A stretch of 64,000 nucleotides of DNA, taken from positions 1 to 64,000 of the forward strand of contig CBDCSM010000012.1 in assembly GCA_965221575.1 (NCBI GenBank), read 5' to 3'. Position 1 is the stretch's first letter; every line of letters starts with the position of its first letter. The notes under the pieces were generated by a model, which was given only the letters and a program-made list of their open reading frames with translations, made no database searches and was not told where the DNA came from. The position numbers and the translations under genes are program-made. This document shows, piece after piece, positions 37,423 through 46,918 of this stretch. This DNA is from JAPPHA01 sp965221575. GTDB taxonomy: Bacteria; Pseudomonadota; Alphaproteobacteria; Rhodobacterales; Rhodobacteraceae.

Positions 37423-38009
37423 CTGGAGGAACCCGTAACTCCAACGGTCGTCTCGCCGCCCGGTTGCTCCTGCTCGCGTGCGGCATGCTTGCACTGTCAT
37501 TCGCGTCGGTTCCGCTTTACGACTGGTTTTGCCGCGTCACCGGGTTTGGCGGGGAAACCCGCGTCGCTTCGACCGCGGCCACCGATTCCGACATCAGGGA
37601 ACAAACGGTCAGGGTTCGCTTCGATGCCTCGCTTGAAGCGGGGATGCCCTGGGAATTCGAACCTGTCGAACGCCAGATGACGCTGAGGATCGGCGAAACG
37701 GCCATGGTGTTCTACCGGGCCAAGAACCCGACGGACGAAATCCTTGCCGGCTCTGCAAGCTTCAACGTCTATCCCTATGCCGCCGGGCTGTATTTCAACA
37801 AGATCGAGTGTTTCTGTTTTCAAAAACAGGTACTTGAGCCCGGAGAAGAAGTGAGGATGCCGGTTTCCTTCTTTGTCGATCCGGAAATCCTGGAAGATCC
37901 CGATTCGGAGTACATCCGCTCGATAACCCTGTCCTACACCTTCCACCTGGCGGACCTGCCGGAGCAACATGCACGCCTTGCTCCTCCAGGCGAAACGGAA
38001 TTTAACTGA
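37419..38009 (+). CDS. ctaG: cytochrome c oxidase assembly protein CtaG (Cox11)
   Basis: Copper chaperone for the CuB centre in subunit I, 196 residues. One N-terminal membrane anchor (LLLLACGMLALSFASVPLYDWFCRVTG) precedes a periplasmic Ig-like domain with the copper motif IECFCFQKQ and the block MPVSFFVDP. It begins in the ATGA overlapping the CoxF-like stop. It implies that a CuB-containing subunit I is made somewhere in the genome. Confidence 0.95.
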   Translation: MTGGTRNSNGRLAARLLLLACGMLALSFASVPLYDWFCRVTGFGGETRVASTAATDSDIREQTVRVRFDASLEAGMPWEFEPVERQMTLRIGETAMVFYRAKNPTDEILAGSASFNVYPYAAGLYFNKIECFCFQKQVLEPGEEVRMPVSFFVDPEILEDPDSEYIRSITLSYTFHLADLPEQHARLAPPGETEFN

Positions 38010-38071
38010 CTGGATGCGCCCCGGTACGTTCGGCAGGGCTGCAACGAAACAAGAAAGCAACCGAGTAAGGC

Positions 38072-38863
38072 ATGGCACACGCTAGAAACCACGACTACCA
38101 CATCCTGAACCCGAGCATCTGGCCATTTTTCGGTGCGGTTGGCGCTTTCACGTTTCTTTCAGGAACGGTGCTGTTCATGAAGGACATCACTCCGTTCCTG
38201 ATGTTGGGCGGCCTGGCGCTGATTTTCTACGTCATGTTCGGCTGGTGGAGCGAAGTCATCGACGAGGCCCATACGGGCGATCATACCCCGGTCGTGGTCA
38301 TTGGCCTCAGGTACGGCATGCTCATGTTCATCATGTCCGAGGTCATGTTCTTCGCGGCGTGGTTCTGGTCGTTCTTCAAGCACGCGATGTACCCCATGGC
38401 GGAGGGCGCCGGCGGAGTCTGGCCCCCGGTCGGCATCGAGCCTTTCGATCCGTGGCACCTGCCATTGATCAACACGCTCGTCCTGTTGTGCTCGGGATGT
38501 TTCGCCACATGGGCCCACCATGCAATCGCCCATGAGAATGATCACAAGGCGTTGAGACAGGGCCTGTTCGGTGCGATCATCCTGGGAGTCCTTTTCACGG
38601 GATTCCAGGCCTACGAGTACAGCCACGCCGCGTTCGGGTTCAGCGGAAACATCTACGGCGCCAACTTCTTCATGGCCACGGGTTTCCACGGATTCCACGT
38701 CATCATCGGAACGCTGTTCCTGATCGTCTGCCTGTTCCGCGCGATGTCGGGGCACTTTTCCCGGGAACGCCACGTCGGTTACGAGGCGGCGGCGTGGTAT
38801 TGGCACTTCGTCGATGTCGTCTGGCTGTTCCTGTTTTTCGCCGTCTACATCTGGGGAAGCTGA
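38072..38863 (+). CDS. coxC: cytochrome c oxidase subunit III
   Basis: Seven-helix membrane subunit of 263 residues. Typical features: HDYHILNPSIWP at the N-terminus, GLRYGMLMFIMSEVMFFAAWFW, the FQAYEYSHA stretch containing the conserved glutamate, and the C-terminal AAWYWHFVDVVWLFLF. It stabilises subunit I turnover. It lies 62 bases after ctaG. Confidence 0.96.
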   Translation: MAHARNHDYHILNPSIWPFFGAVGAFTFLSGTVLFMKDITPFLMLGGLALIFYVMFGWWSEVIDEAHTGDHTPVVVIGLRYGMLMFIMSEVMFFAAWFWSFFKHAMYPMAEGAGGVWPPVGIEPFDPWHLPLINTLVLLCSGCFATWAHHAIAHENDHKALRQGLFGAIILGVLFTGFQAYEYSHAAFGFSGNIYGANFFMATGFHGFHVIIGTLFLIVCLFRAMSGHFSRERHVGYEAAAWYWHFVDVVWLFLFFAVYIWGS

Positions 38864-38935
38864 TTCAGGGGTTTCCCCCGTTTCGCGGCCTCGCCTCCCG
38901 CACGGCGGACGGGGGCGAAACACGGGGCGTTTAAC

Positions 38936-39634
38936 GTGTCTCGCCGGATGATTTTTCCAGTCCTGCTCGGATTGTCCGGTACGCTGATTCTCCTGGCGCT
39001 CGGAGACTGGCAACTCGACCGTCTGGAGTGGAAGACCGCTCTTCTCGCGGAAATCGATGCGCGCATGCAGGCGTCCCCGGTGCCGGTTCCGCCCGGTCCG
39101 GACCCGGATCGCCATGCCTATCTCCGCGTGTCGGTAACGGGAAAAACCCGGGGACAGGAGTTGCATGTCCTGACCAGCGATCGAACCCTCGGCCCCGGAT
39201 TCCGGATTGTCGTACCGTTGAGCACGGATGACGGCCGCGCCTATCTCGCGGACCTCGGCTTTGTTCCGGAAACGCAAAAGAGTCTTGAGCGGCCGGCGAT
39301 GGCAATTCGCGTCGAAGGGAACCTGGCCTGGCCACGGGAAGTCGACCGCCTGTTCACGCCGGATCCCGATCTCGAGAAAAACATTTGGTTCGCGAGGGAT
39401 GTCGAGCGGATGGCGGCCGAACTCGGAACCAGCCCTGTCCTGGTCGTGGCGGACAGGATCAGCCGCCTGGACGGCTCGGACGGGACTTCGTGGACGGCGA
39501 CCAGGCCCGCGCCTATCGATGCGAACGTGCCCAATGACCACCTGGAATACGCCATCACGTGGTTTTCACTTGCATGCGTGTGGAGCCTGATGACAATTTT
39601 TTGGCTGTGGCGTATCAGGCGCGGAGCCATCTGA
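38936..39634 (+). CDS. SURF1-family oxidase assembly protein
   Basis: 232-residue assembly factor for haem a insertion. Two membrane helices bracket a periplasmic domain: an N-terminal one ending LGDWQLDRLEWK and a C-terminal one with ITWFSLACVWSLMTIFWLW. The LxxWQLxRxxWK pattern and the HLEYAITWF stretch are characteristic. The start is GTG 38936. The DUF983 gene often found between coxC and surf1 is absent. Confidence 0.91.
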   Translation: MSRRMIFPVLLGLSGTLILLALGDWQLDRLEWKTALLAEIDARMQASPVPVPPGPDPDRHAYLRVSVTGKTRGQELHVLTSDRTLGPGFRIVVPLSTDDGRAYLADLGFVPETQKSLERPAMAIRVEGNLAWPREVDRLFTPDPDLEKNIWFARDVERMAAELGTSPVLVVADRISRLDGSDGTSWTATRPAPIDANVPNDHLEYAITWFSLACVWSLMTIFWLWRIRRGAI

Positions 39635-39699
39635 CGCCATCCACCGGGTCAAGCGGTAAGGGACGACCGACCCAGCACTTCCGACAGCGAGACGCCGCC

Positions 39700-41088
39700 A
39701 TGAAATACATTTCGACACGCGGACGGTCCCCTGCCCAGGGCTTCGAGGAGGCCATGCTGACAGGCCTCGCGCCCGACGGGGGGCTCTATGTGCCCGACAG
39801 CTGGCCGAGGCTCGAGCTCCGGCAAATCGCGGAACTCGCGTCACTGCCGTACGAGGCGGCCGCGGTCGAAATCATGCACCACTTCATCGGCGGCTCATTT
39901 CCCGGCGAGACCTTTCGCGAATGTGTCGCGGCGGCCTACTCGGGGTTTGATCACAAGGCGAGGTGCCCCCTTGTGCAGACCGACTCGAACGAGTTCCTGC
40001 TGGAGCTGTTTCACGGGCCGACCCTGGCGTTCAAGGACGTGGCGATGCAACTCATCGGCCACCTGTTCGACGCCTGCCTGACCGAGCGCGGAGAACGCAA
40101 GACCATCATCGGCGCCACCTCCGGCGATACGGGCTCGGCGGCGATCGAGGCGTTTCGCGGCCGCAAGACGGTCGATGTCTTCATCATGTATCCGCACGGG
40201 CGAATCTCCGAGGTCCAGAGGCGGCAGATGACGACCCCTGATGACGACAATGTCCACGCGCTCGCGGTCGAGGGCGATTTCGACGACTGCCAGAGGCTGC
40301 TCAAGGAGCTGTTCGGTGATTCCGGATTCCGCGACAGGGTTCGGATCGGCGCGGTCAATTCGATCAACTGGGCCCGGGTCATGGCACAGGTCGTCTATTA
40401 CTTTACCGCCGCTGTCGCCGTCGGGGCTCCGAAGCGCGCCGTTTCGTTCACCGTCCCGACCGGGAACTTCGGGGACGTATATGCCGGTTATGTCGCCCGG
40501 CGCCTCGGGCTGCCGATCGACCGGCTGATTGTCGCCACGAACCAGAATGACATCCTGCACCGGACGTTCGAGACCGGTATCCACGAAAAGCACGGCGTCA
40601 CGCCGTCCATGAGCCCTTCGATGGACATCCAGGTCAGTTCAAACTTCGAGCGCGTACTGTTCGACACCTGCGGCCGCGACAGTGACCGGATCCGTGACCT
40701 GATGGCGTCGCTCCAGCAGGACGGCGCGTTCGAGATTCCAGCGGCAGCGCTGCCGGTGCTTCGCCGGGAATTCGCCAGCGGGCGGGCGTCGGAACGCGAA
40801 ACTGCGGCAACCATGAGCCGGCTTTACGACGAAACCGGCCTCCTGATTTGCCCGCATACCGCGGTTGGCATGAAGGTGGCGCGGGACAATCGCGGCGAAT
40901 CCCCGATGGTCGTGCTTGCGACCGCACACGCCGCGAAATTTCCGGAGGCCGTCGAGGAGGCGTGCGGGGTTCGCCCGTCATTGCCGGATTCCATGGCCGA
41001 TCTCTTCACGCGCCCTGAACGGACCGTACGGGTTTCCAATGACGCGGAAGCGGTCAAGTCAATCATCGAGGAAAGGACAGCGGCATGA
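39700..41088 (+). CDS. thrC: threonine synthase
   Basis: PLP enzyme converting O-phosphohomoserine to threonine, 462 residues. The N-terminal MKYISTRG and the PLP lysine Lys112 in GPTLAFKDVAMQ are standard, as are the phosphate-binding ATSGDTGSAA and the central FTVPTGNFGDVYAGY. Placement after surf1 and before an M16 peptidase is conserved in alphaproteobacteria. Homoserine dehydrogenase at 8-9 kb is the other threonine gene here. Confidence 0.96.
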   Translation: MKYISTRGRSPAQGFEEAMLTGLAPDGGLYVPDSWPRLELRQIAELASLPYEAAAVEIMHHFIGGSFPGETFRECVAAAYSGFDHKARCPLVQTDSNEFLLELFHGPTLAFKDVAMQLIGHLFDACLTERGERKTIIGATSGDTGSAAIEAFRGRKTVDVFIMYPHGRISEVQRRQMTTPDDDNVHALAVEGDFDDCQRLLKELFGDSGFRDRVRIGAVNSINWARVMAQVVYYFTAAVAVGAPKRAVSFTVPTGNFGDVYAGYVARRLGLPIDRLIVATNQNDILHRTFETGIHEKHGVTPSMSPSMDIQVSSNFERVLFDTCGRDSDRIRDLMASLQQDGAFEIPAAALPVLRREFASGRASERETAATMSRLYDETGLLICPHTAVGMKVARDNRGESPMVVLATAHAAKFPEAVEEACGVRPSLPDSMADLFTRPERTVRVSNDAEAVKSIIEERTAA

Positions 41089-42347
41089 GAATCCGGATGA
41101 CACGGCTTTCGAACGGGATGCGGATCGTGACCGAGCACATGGAAGGCTTCAAGTCCGCGTCTCTCGGGATCTGGGTTTCGGCGGGCGGACGCCACGAGCG
41201 GCGCGAGCAGAACGGGATTGCGCATTTCCTCGAACACATGGCGTTCAAGGGCACGGAACGGCGCTCCGCGCGCCGGATCGCCGAGGAGATCGAGGACCTT
41301 GGCGGCTACATCAATGCCTACACGAGCAAGGACATCACGGCCTACGTCGTGAGGGTCCTGGAAAACGATGTCCTGACGGCTCTCGATGTCATCTCGGATA
41401 TCGTCCTCCACCCGGTGTTCGACCCGGCAGAGATGGAGACGGAGCGCGGAGTCATCCTGCAGGAAATCGGCCAAATGATGGATTCACCCGACGACCTGGT
41501 CTTCGAACGGTTGCAGGAGGTCTCCTACAGGGACCAGCCGATGGGGTGGTCGATCCTCGGGCCGGCGGAAAACGTCAGGTCGTTCAAGCCGGACGACCTG
41601 AAGTCGTTCATCGGAGAGCATTACAGTCCGGACGCCATGATCCTGGGCGCGGCGGGAGCGGTGCAGCACGACGAGATCGTCACATTCGCCGAGCGGGTTT
41701 TCGGCCCACTCCCGCGGGGTCAGGCCAGGGAGACTCTTCCCGCGGTCTTCTGCGGAGGAGAACACCGCGAAATCAAGGATCTGGAACAGGCCCATTTTTC
41801 GATTGCGTTCGAGGGCCCGAACCTCCGGGACGCCGACCTGTATACGTCGCTCGTGTATTCGACCCTGGTCGGTGGCGGGATGTCGTCACGACTTTTCCAG
41901 ACGGTGAGGGAACAGCATGGGTATTGTTACTCGATCGGGGCACAATCGGCGGCCTATTCCGATACGGGTTCGATCACGATCTATGCGGGAACGAGTGAAG
42001 AGAAAATTGCCGCGACGGCGACGCTCTGCATTGACGAATTGCGGCGCGTGCGGCGGGACCTTGCGGAAGAAGAGGTGGTTCGCGCCAGAACCCAGCTGAA
42101 GGCGGGAATGATGATGGCGCTGGAAAGCGCATCGAGCAGGAGCGAGCGCCTGGCCCGAATGTTCCTGAACTGGAATCGCGTGGTGGACCTGGACGAGGTA
42201 TGCACGCGGATCGACGAGGTGAACAGGGATCGTGTGATCGACTTCGCCGACCGCCTCTGCCGAACCGGAGATCCCGCGATGTCTCTCTATGGCCCGATTG
42301 CCGGAACTCCGCCCGTATCGGTTCTGAAGGACCGTTTGGCGGCCTGA
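41085..42347 (+). CDS. M16-family zinc peptidase (processing-peptidase-like)
   Basis: 420-residue peptidase with the inverted zinc motif HFLEH (His47, Glu50, His51) and the third ligand Glu127 seventy-six residues on. The C-terminal inactive-type domain has GGGMSSRLFQTVREQHGYCYSI, as in mitochondrial processing peptidase beta. Its ATG overlaps the thrC stop by 4 bases, so translation is coupled. It may degrade peptides in the cytoplasm or periplasm; no signal peptide is visible. Confidence 0.93.
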   Translation: MRIRMTRLSNGMRIVTEHMEGFKSASLGIWVSAGGRHERREQNGIAHFLEHMAFKGTERRSARRIAEEIEDLGGYINAYTSKDITAYVVRVLENDVLTALDVISDIVLHPVFDPAEMETERGVILQEIGQMMDSPDDLVFERLQEVSYRDQPMGWSILGPAENVRSFKPDDLKSFIGEHYSPDAMILGAAGAVQHDEIVTFAERVFGPLPRGQARETLPAVFCGGEHREIKDLEQAHFSIAFEGPNLRDADLYTSLVYSTLVGGGMSSRLFQTVREQHGYCYSIGAQSAAYSDTGSITIYAGTSEEKIAATATLCIDELRRVRRDLAEEEVVRARTQLKAGMMMALESASSRSERLARMFLNWNRVVDLDEVCTRIDEVNRDRVIDFADRLCRTGDPAMSLYGPIAGTPPVSVLKDRLAA

Positions 42348-42350
42348 TCG

Positions 42351-43067
42351 ATGTGGAGACGCACCCGCAGCTTTTCCATCAAGTCCGGGCGGATTGAATT
42401 GCGGTTGCCGAATCGGACGGACTATGCCGGCTGGGCTTGCCAACGGCGGGCGAGCAGGGAGTTTCACCGACCGTGGGTCCCGACGTCCTTTTCGGGCGAT
42501 GTCTCGAGGACGGGATTCCGGAGGTGGGTGAACCAGGCCCACCGAACCTTCAGTGAAGGTAGCGAACTCAACCTGCTCTTGTTCCGGAATTCCGACCAGG
42601 CGTTGCTTGGCTCGCTCGCATGCAAGAACATCCGGCGCGGGACCGTGCAATGCGGGACGCTCAGCTTCTGGATCGGGCGGGAGCATGCCCGGTCGGGGTA
42701 CATGAGCGAAGCCGTGATGGCATTCGTGAACCACGCGTTTACACGGCTGGATCTTGGCCGGCTGGAGGCCGCGTGCCTACCCGAAAACAGGGCATCGCGA
42801 GGACTGCTCGAGAAAACCGGGTTTCGCGAGGAAGGGCGGGCGGAGGCATACCTGAAGATCGCCGGCGCCTGGCGTGACCATATCCTGTATTCGAACATAC
42901 GCGAGGACCGCAGGGAAAGCGCGCGGCGCATGGAGACCGTGACAGGCCGCCGATCGCCTCCGGACGAGAATCCGCCAGGAGGCCGGGCAGCCGGCGACGG
43001 GGGAACCCGGAGCGTTTCCGACGATGATCCGGCCCGGCTCGCCCGACGTTTTCGCCGGGTGATGTAG
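42351..43067 (+). CDS. GNAT acetyltransferase, RimJ/RimL-like
   Basis: 238-residue N-acetyltransferase. The GNAT core covers roughly residues 14-185, with the acetyl-CoA region SFWIGREHARSGYMSEAVMAFVNHAF and the terminal block ENRASRGLLEKTGFREEG. A low-complexity, Arg/Gly/Pro-rich tail of about 50 residues follows. It starts 3 bases after the M16 gene, a neighbourhood known from other alphaproteobacteria. The target may be a ribosomal protein N-terminus, but this is unproven. Confidence 0.9.
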   Translation: MWRRTRSFSIKSGRIELRLPNRTDYAGWACQRRASREFHRPWVPTSFSGDVSRTGFRRWVNQAHRTFSEGSELNLLLFRNSDQALLGSLACKNIRRGTVQCGTLSFWIGREHARSGYMSEAVMAFVNHAFTRLDLGRLEAACLPENRASRGLLEKTGFREEGRAEAYLKIAGAWRDHILYSNIREDRRESARRMETVTGRRSPPDENPPGGRAAGDGGTRSVSDDDPARLARRFRRVM

Positions 43068-43079
43068 TCGGTTCCGGCA

Positions 43080-44510
43080 ATGCTGAAAAACGCCAGCCCG
43101 TCTTTCGTCGCGTCTCTCCGGTCGGTTTTGCCCGCAAGGGTTTTCGGCGAAATTCAGCCACGACACCGGGACGAGCCACGTGGAAACATGCGGGGCAGGG
43201 GCGGCGTGCTCCTCTTGCCGTCATCGACGGAACAGATCGCCGAGATTGTTCGTCGCGCCGCGGCGGCGCGGGTCGGGATCGTTCCATACGGAGGAGGGAC
43301 GGGCCTGGTCGGCGGACAGGTCCTGCCAAACGGACCCGCTCCCGTGATCCTGTCGATGGAACGCTATTCGAGAATCCGGGAAGTTGATCTGGACGATGGC
43401 GTGCTTGTTACGGATGCCGGGGCGATCCTGGCCGACGTACAGGGTTCGGCATCGGACGCCGGCAGGATTTTCCCCCTGTCGATGGCCTCCGAGGGCTCAT
43501 GCCAGATCGGCGGCAATCTCGCGACCAACGCGGGCGGAATGCAGGTCGTCCGTTATGGAACCGCACGAGACCTCTGCCTGGGCCTGGAAGCCGTTCTTCC
43601 CGACGGAACGGTCTTTGACGGTCTTCGCCGGTTGCGAAAGAACAACACGGGGTACGACCTGAAGAACCTCCTGATCGGCTCTGAAGGAAGCCTGGGCGTG
43701 ATCACGGCGGCTGTCCTGAAGGTTGACATTCCGCCAGGCGACTCGATGTCGGTCCTTGCCAGTATCGGCTCGTCGGCGGACGCGGTTGACCTGTTCCGGC
43801 AGGCAAAGGAGCGACTCGGCAACGCCGTTGCGGTCTTCGAGCTGATCCGGGGAACCGGGTTTGATTTCCTGCGGGAAGTCCGACCGGAAGTCAGGCTGCC
43901 CTTGCCGGACGCTGACTGGCTGGTCCTGGCGGAGTTCGCCGATGTGACGGGTTCCGACCTGCAAGGCAGGGTGGAAGGATTCATGTTTGCCGAGATCGAG
44001 GCGGGCCGGATCGATGATGCCGTCGTCGCGCAAAGCATGGCGCAGCAGCGGGAACTGCGCAGCCTGAGAGAGATGATCCCGGAAGCCAACCGCCTGATCG
44101 GCGCCATTGCGTCCCATGACATCTCGGTACCGATCAGCAGGGTTTCGGAGTTCATTGAAAAGGGAATGGAAGTCTCGGAACGATTTGGTCCGCTCCGAGT
44201 CAACTGTTTCGGGCATGTCGGAGACGGAAATCTTCATTTCAACGTCTTTCCCCCGCACGGGTGCGGGTCCGAAGAACTCGCCGGGCTGCGAAGCCGCAGG
44301 AAGGCCATCTCGGAGTACATCCATGAACTGGCCTACCGGTGCCATGGTTCCTTTTCCGCGGAACACGGGGTCGGCCGGCTGAAGACGGACGAGTTGCGTC
44401 GATACGGCAGTCCGGCCGGGGTCGAGGCGATGAAAAAAATCAAGGCATCTCTCGATCCGCTCGGAATCATGAACCCAGGCGCCGTTCTTCCCCCGTCTCC
44501 GCAGGAATAG
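43080..44510 (+). CDS. FAD-binding oxidase, glycolate oxidase GlcD / D-lactate dehydrogenase type
   Basis: 476-residue flavoprotein of the vanillyl-alcohol-oxidase fold. The FAD-binding region has PYGGGTGLVGGQ and GGNLATNAGGMQVVRYG; the C-terminal FAD-oxidase domain has CFGHVGDGNLHFN and the closing LDPLGIMNPG. Likely substrates are 2-hydroxy acids such as D-2-hydroxyglutarate, D-lactate or glycolate. glcE and glcF are absent, so it is not a full glycolate oxidase. It is the last gene of the cox-thrC run. Confidence 0.91.
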   Translation: MLKNASPSFVASLRSVLPARVFGEIQPRHRDEPRGNMRGRGGVLLLPSSTEQIAEIVRRAAAARVGIVPYGGGTGLVGGQVLPNGPAPVILSMERYSRIREVDLDDGVLVTDAGAILADVQGSASDAGRIFPLSMASEGSCQIGGNLATNAGGMQVVRYGTARDLCLGLEAVLPDGTVFDGLRRLRKNNTGYDLKNLLIGSEGSLGVITAAVLKVDIPPGDSMSVLASIGSSADAVDLFRQAKERLGNAVAVFELIRGTGFDFLREVRPEVRLPLPDADWLVLAEFADVTGSDLQGRVEGFMFAEIEAGRIDDAVVAQSMAQQRELRSLREMIPEANRLIGAIASHDISVPISRVSEFIEKGMEVSERFGPLRVNCFGHVGDGNLHFNVFPPHGCGSEELAGLRSRRKAISEYIHELAYRCHGSFSAEHGVGRLKTDELRRYGSPAGVEAMKKIKASLDPLGIMNPGAVLPPSPQE

Positions 44511-44943
44511 GCGCGACCAGGGGCCGGTGCCGCGAATATCAAGCGCACCGTAAACCCGGGTCCTCGGGGCGGGGAACATTCACGCGTGGACCGTTTGACT
44601 CTTCATCCGGTGGGGTCCGGTCTATTCAAGGTGACTTGGATCAAGGAGCGACCGAAGGGTGAAATCCACGGAAACTGGCGTTCATGCCAGGCGCGGAGAA
44701 CAGTTGGAAAAAGTACGTTTGACGAAAAGCTGCGAAGCCTCGGAATGATCGCGGTCCGCGCGGAACCGAATTTCTTTCGGTAAAGACGTGTCTGAGCCGA
44801 CTTTTATCGCCCTGTCCGATTTTCACGCGACGCCCGTCCCTGGCGGCCCGAAATCGGCCCTGGATCCGGGAGTGATCCGGTCTCCGCCAGATCGTGCCTG
44901 CCGCGAAGTGCTGCCAGGGAAGAACAATCGGCCAGGCTACCGT
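44511..44943. other. convergent intergenic region
   Basis: About 430 bases between the flavoprotein and the peptide transporter operon. Short frames only; no terminator with a T-tract stood out. Confidence 0.4.
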
Positions 44944-45954
44944 TCAGATCTCTTCATGAACGGCCAGGCAGCTGACCTGATGGCCAGATGGCAGGGGCAA
45001 CAGTTGCGGAGCCCGCGTCCGGCATTCATCCATCGCGATGGGGCATCTCGGGTGGAACCGACAGCCTGAAGGGGGCGAAAACGGCGAGGGCAACTCCCCC
45101 TCAAGCGTGTGTTCCTCGGACAAGGGTCTGTCCAGCGAGGGAACCTCGCTCAGCAGGGCCCGAGTATAGGGGTGCATGGGATTCGCCAGCAGGTCAGTGG
45201 TGGCGGCAAGTTCCACGATCTGCCCCAGATACATCACTGCGATTCGATCGGAGACATGTTCGACCACGCTGATGTCGTGGCTGATGAACAGGCACGACAG
45301 GTTCAGACTGTCTCTAAGATCGAGAAACAGGTTTATGATCTGTGCCTGGACGGACACGTCCAGAGAGGCCACGGATTCATCACAGACAACGACGCCAGGA
45401 TTGACTGCCAGCGCGCGCGCGATGCAGATCCGCTGACGTTGCCCCCCGGAAAACTGATGCGGATAGCGGTCCAGCGTATCCTCCTGCAGGCCGACGCGGC
45501 CGAGCGCCTCGACCGCGAAGGCGCGTGCCTCGGACCTTGGGATCAACTCGTGGGCAATGGGAGCTTCGGTGATCGCATCAACAATGCGCTGGCGCGGGTC
45601 CAGCGCGGCGGCCGGATCCTGAAAGATCATCTGAACGCCCAGACCCGTGCCGGTCTTCTCTTTGGTCTTGTCCGCCATGGGCTTGCCGTTGAACAGAACA
45701 TCACCCGAGTCGGGTGGCAGGATACCCGCCACAAGACGCCCGAGCGTGGATTTCCCGCAGCCGGATTCGCCCACAAGCCCTAGCACTTCGCCTTGCTCGA
45801 TCGTCAGATCAACACCATCCACGGCCTGCAGTACATTGGCGGTCGATTTGGCCCCGAATGCGGTTGCGATCCGATCCGCCAGGTCCGGCTTCCTGCCAAA
45901 ACTGCGCCGGACAGACTTGAGTTCAATCACACTCGGCAAGGGCAGCCCTGACAT
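44944..45954 (-). CDS. peptide ABC transporter ATP-binding protein (DppF/OppF type)
   Basis: 336-residue ATPase. Walker A is GESGCGKST, the signature is FSGGQRQR, and Walker B is VVVCDES. The C-terminal oligopeptide/dipeptide extension (PYTRALLSEVPSL, then FHPRCPIAMDEC) binds a cluster-like Cys set. Start assignment is uncertain: ATG 45954 overlaps the upstream ATPase by 32 bases, while GTG 45930 would overlap by 8. Last gene of the operon. Confidence 0.91.
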   Translation of the reverse strand: MSGLPLPSVIELKSVRRSFGRKPDLADRIATAFGAKSTANVLQAVDGVDLTIEQGEVLGLVGESGCGKSTLGRLVAGILPPDSGDVLFNGKPMADKTKEKTGTGLGVQMIFQDPAAALDPRQRIVDAITEAPIAHELIPRSEARAFAVEALGRVGLQEDTLDRYPHQFSGGQRQRICIARALAVNPGVVVCDESVASLDVSVQAQIINLFLDLRDSLNLSCLFISHDISVVEHVSDRIAVMYLGQIVELAATTDLLANPMHPYTRALLSEVPSLDRPLSEEHTLEGELPSPFSPPSGCRFHPRCPIAMDECRTRAPQLLPLPSGHQVSCLAVHEEI

Positions 45955-46918
45955 GGAGCGGAAAGACGCAGCGAACGGCATGATCGGGTGATGTGAAGGA
46001 CAGGTCCGGCAGCACCTCGCAGGACTCGGCGGCGCGGGCGCAGCGCGGCGCGAAGGAGCAGCCTTTTGGCAGGTTCGAGAGCTGCGGAAGACCACCGGGA
46101 ATGGAGATCAGACGTTGTCCGCGAGGAGAGTTCGCCGGCATACTGGCCATCAACCCCGCGGTGTACGGATGGGACGGTGATTTCAACATTTCTTCCGTTG
46201 CCCCCTGTTCCACGATGCGTCCGGCGTACATCACGGCCACGCGGTGGGCAATCTGAGCCACGACGCCCAGGTCGTGAGAGATCCAAATCAACGCCGAGCC
46301 CGAATCGCGGCAGAGCCGCCGCATGTCGCGCAGTATTTGCGACTGCACGGTGACGTCCAGCGCCGTCGTCGGTTCGTCCGCGATGATCAGGTCCGGCTCG
46401 TTCAGCAACGCGATGGCAATGACCACGCGCTGCCGCATCCCGCCGGAAAACTGGTGTGGATAGGCCTCCAACCGTTCATCGGGGCTATTGATCCCGACGC
46501 GCACCATCGCCTCGCGAACGATCTGCCGTGCGGCGCCGGAGGAGATGTCTCGATGGGCCTGGATGGCCTCGATCATCTGTGTGCCAATGCGCTGCACCGG
46601 GTTGAGGCTGGTGGTCGGATCCTGAAAGATCATCGCGATCCTGTTGCCGCGAAGGCCTTGCCACTGCTTCTCGGAAAATACGGTGACATCAGTGCCATCG
46701 AACGTAATGCGTCCCGCAGTGACACGGCCCGGTCTGTCGACCAACCCCATGACGGACAGCCCAAGAACAGTCTTGCCGGAGCCGGATTCCCCAACGATGC
46801 CGAGCACGTCGCCGCGCGCGATTTCAAGATCGACGCCATTCACGGCCGCCAGCGGCCCGTCGGTGGTCGAAAATTCGGTCCGCAGCCCTTGAATGGACAA
46901 AAGGTTTGTCCGTGTCAT
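45923..46918 (-). CDS. peptide ABC transporter ATP-binding protein (DppD/OppD type)
   Basis: 331-residue ATPase partner. Walker A GESGSGKT, Q-loop FQDPTTSLNP, signature FSGGMRQR, Walker B LIIADEPTTALD, and the oligopeptide C-terminal region with CSFAPRCARAAESC. Starts in the ATGA overlap with the permease stop. It forms a heterodimer with the next ATPase. Confidence 0.94.
   Translation of the reverse strand: MTRTNLLSIQGLRTEFSTTDGPLAAVNGVDLEIARGDVLGIVGESGSGKTVLGLSVMGLVDRPGRVTAGRITFDGTDVTVFSEKQWQGLRGNRIAMIFQDPTTSLNPVQRIGTQMIEAIQAHRDISSGAARQIVREAMVRVGINSPDERLEAYPHQFSGGMRQRVVIAIALLNEPDLIIADEPTTALDVTVQSQILRDMRRLCRDSGSALIWISHDLGVVAQIAHRVAVMYAGRIVEQGATEEMLKSPSHPYTAGLMASMPANSPRGQRLISIPGGLPQLSNLPKGCSFAPRCARAAESCEVLPDLSFTSPDHAVRCVFPLHVRAALAECD

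Noticed and set aside
38159..39541. 460-codon minus-strand frame
   Set aside because: Antisense to coxC and surf1, both with clear family motifs.
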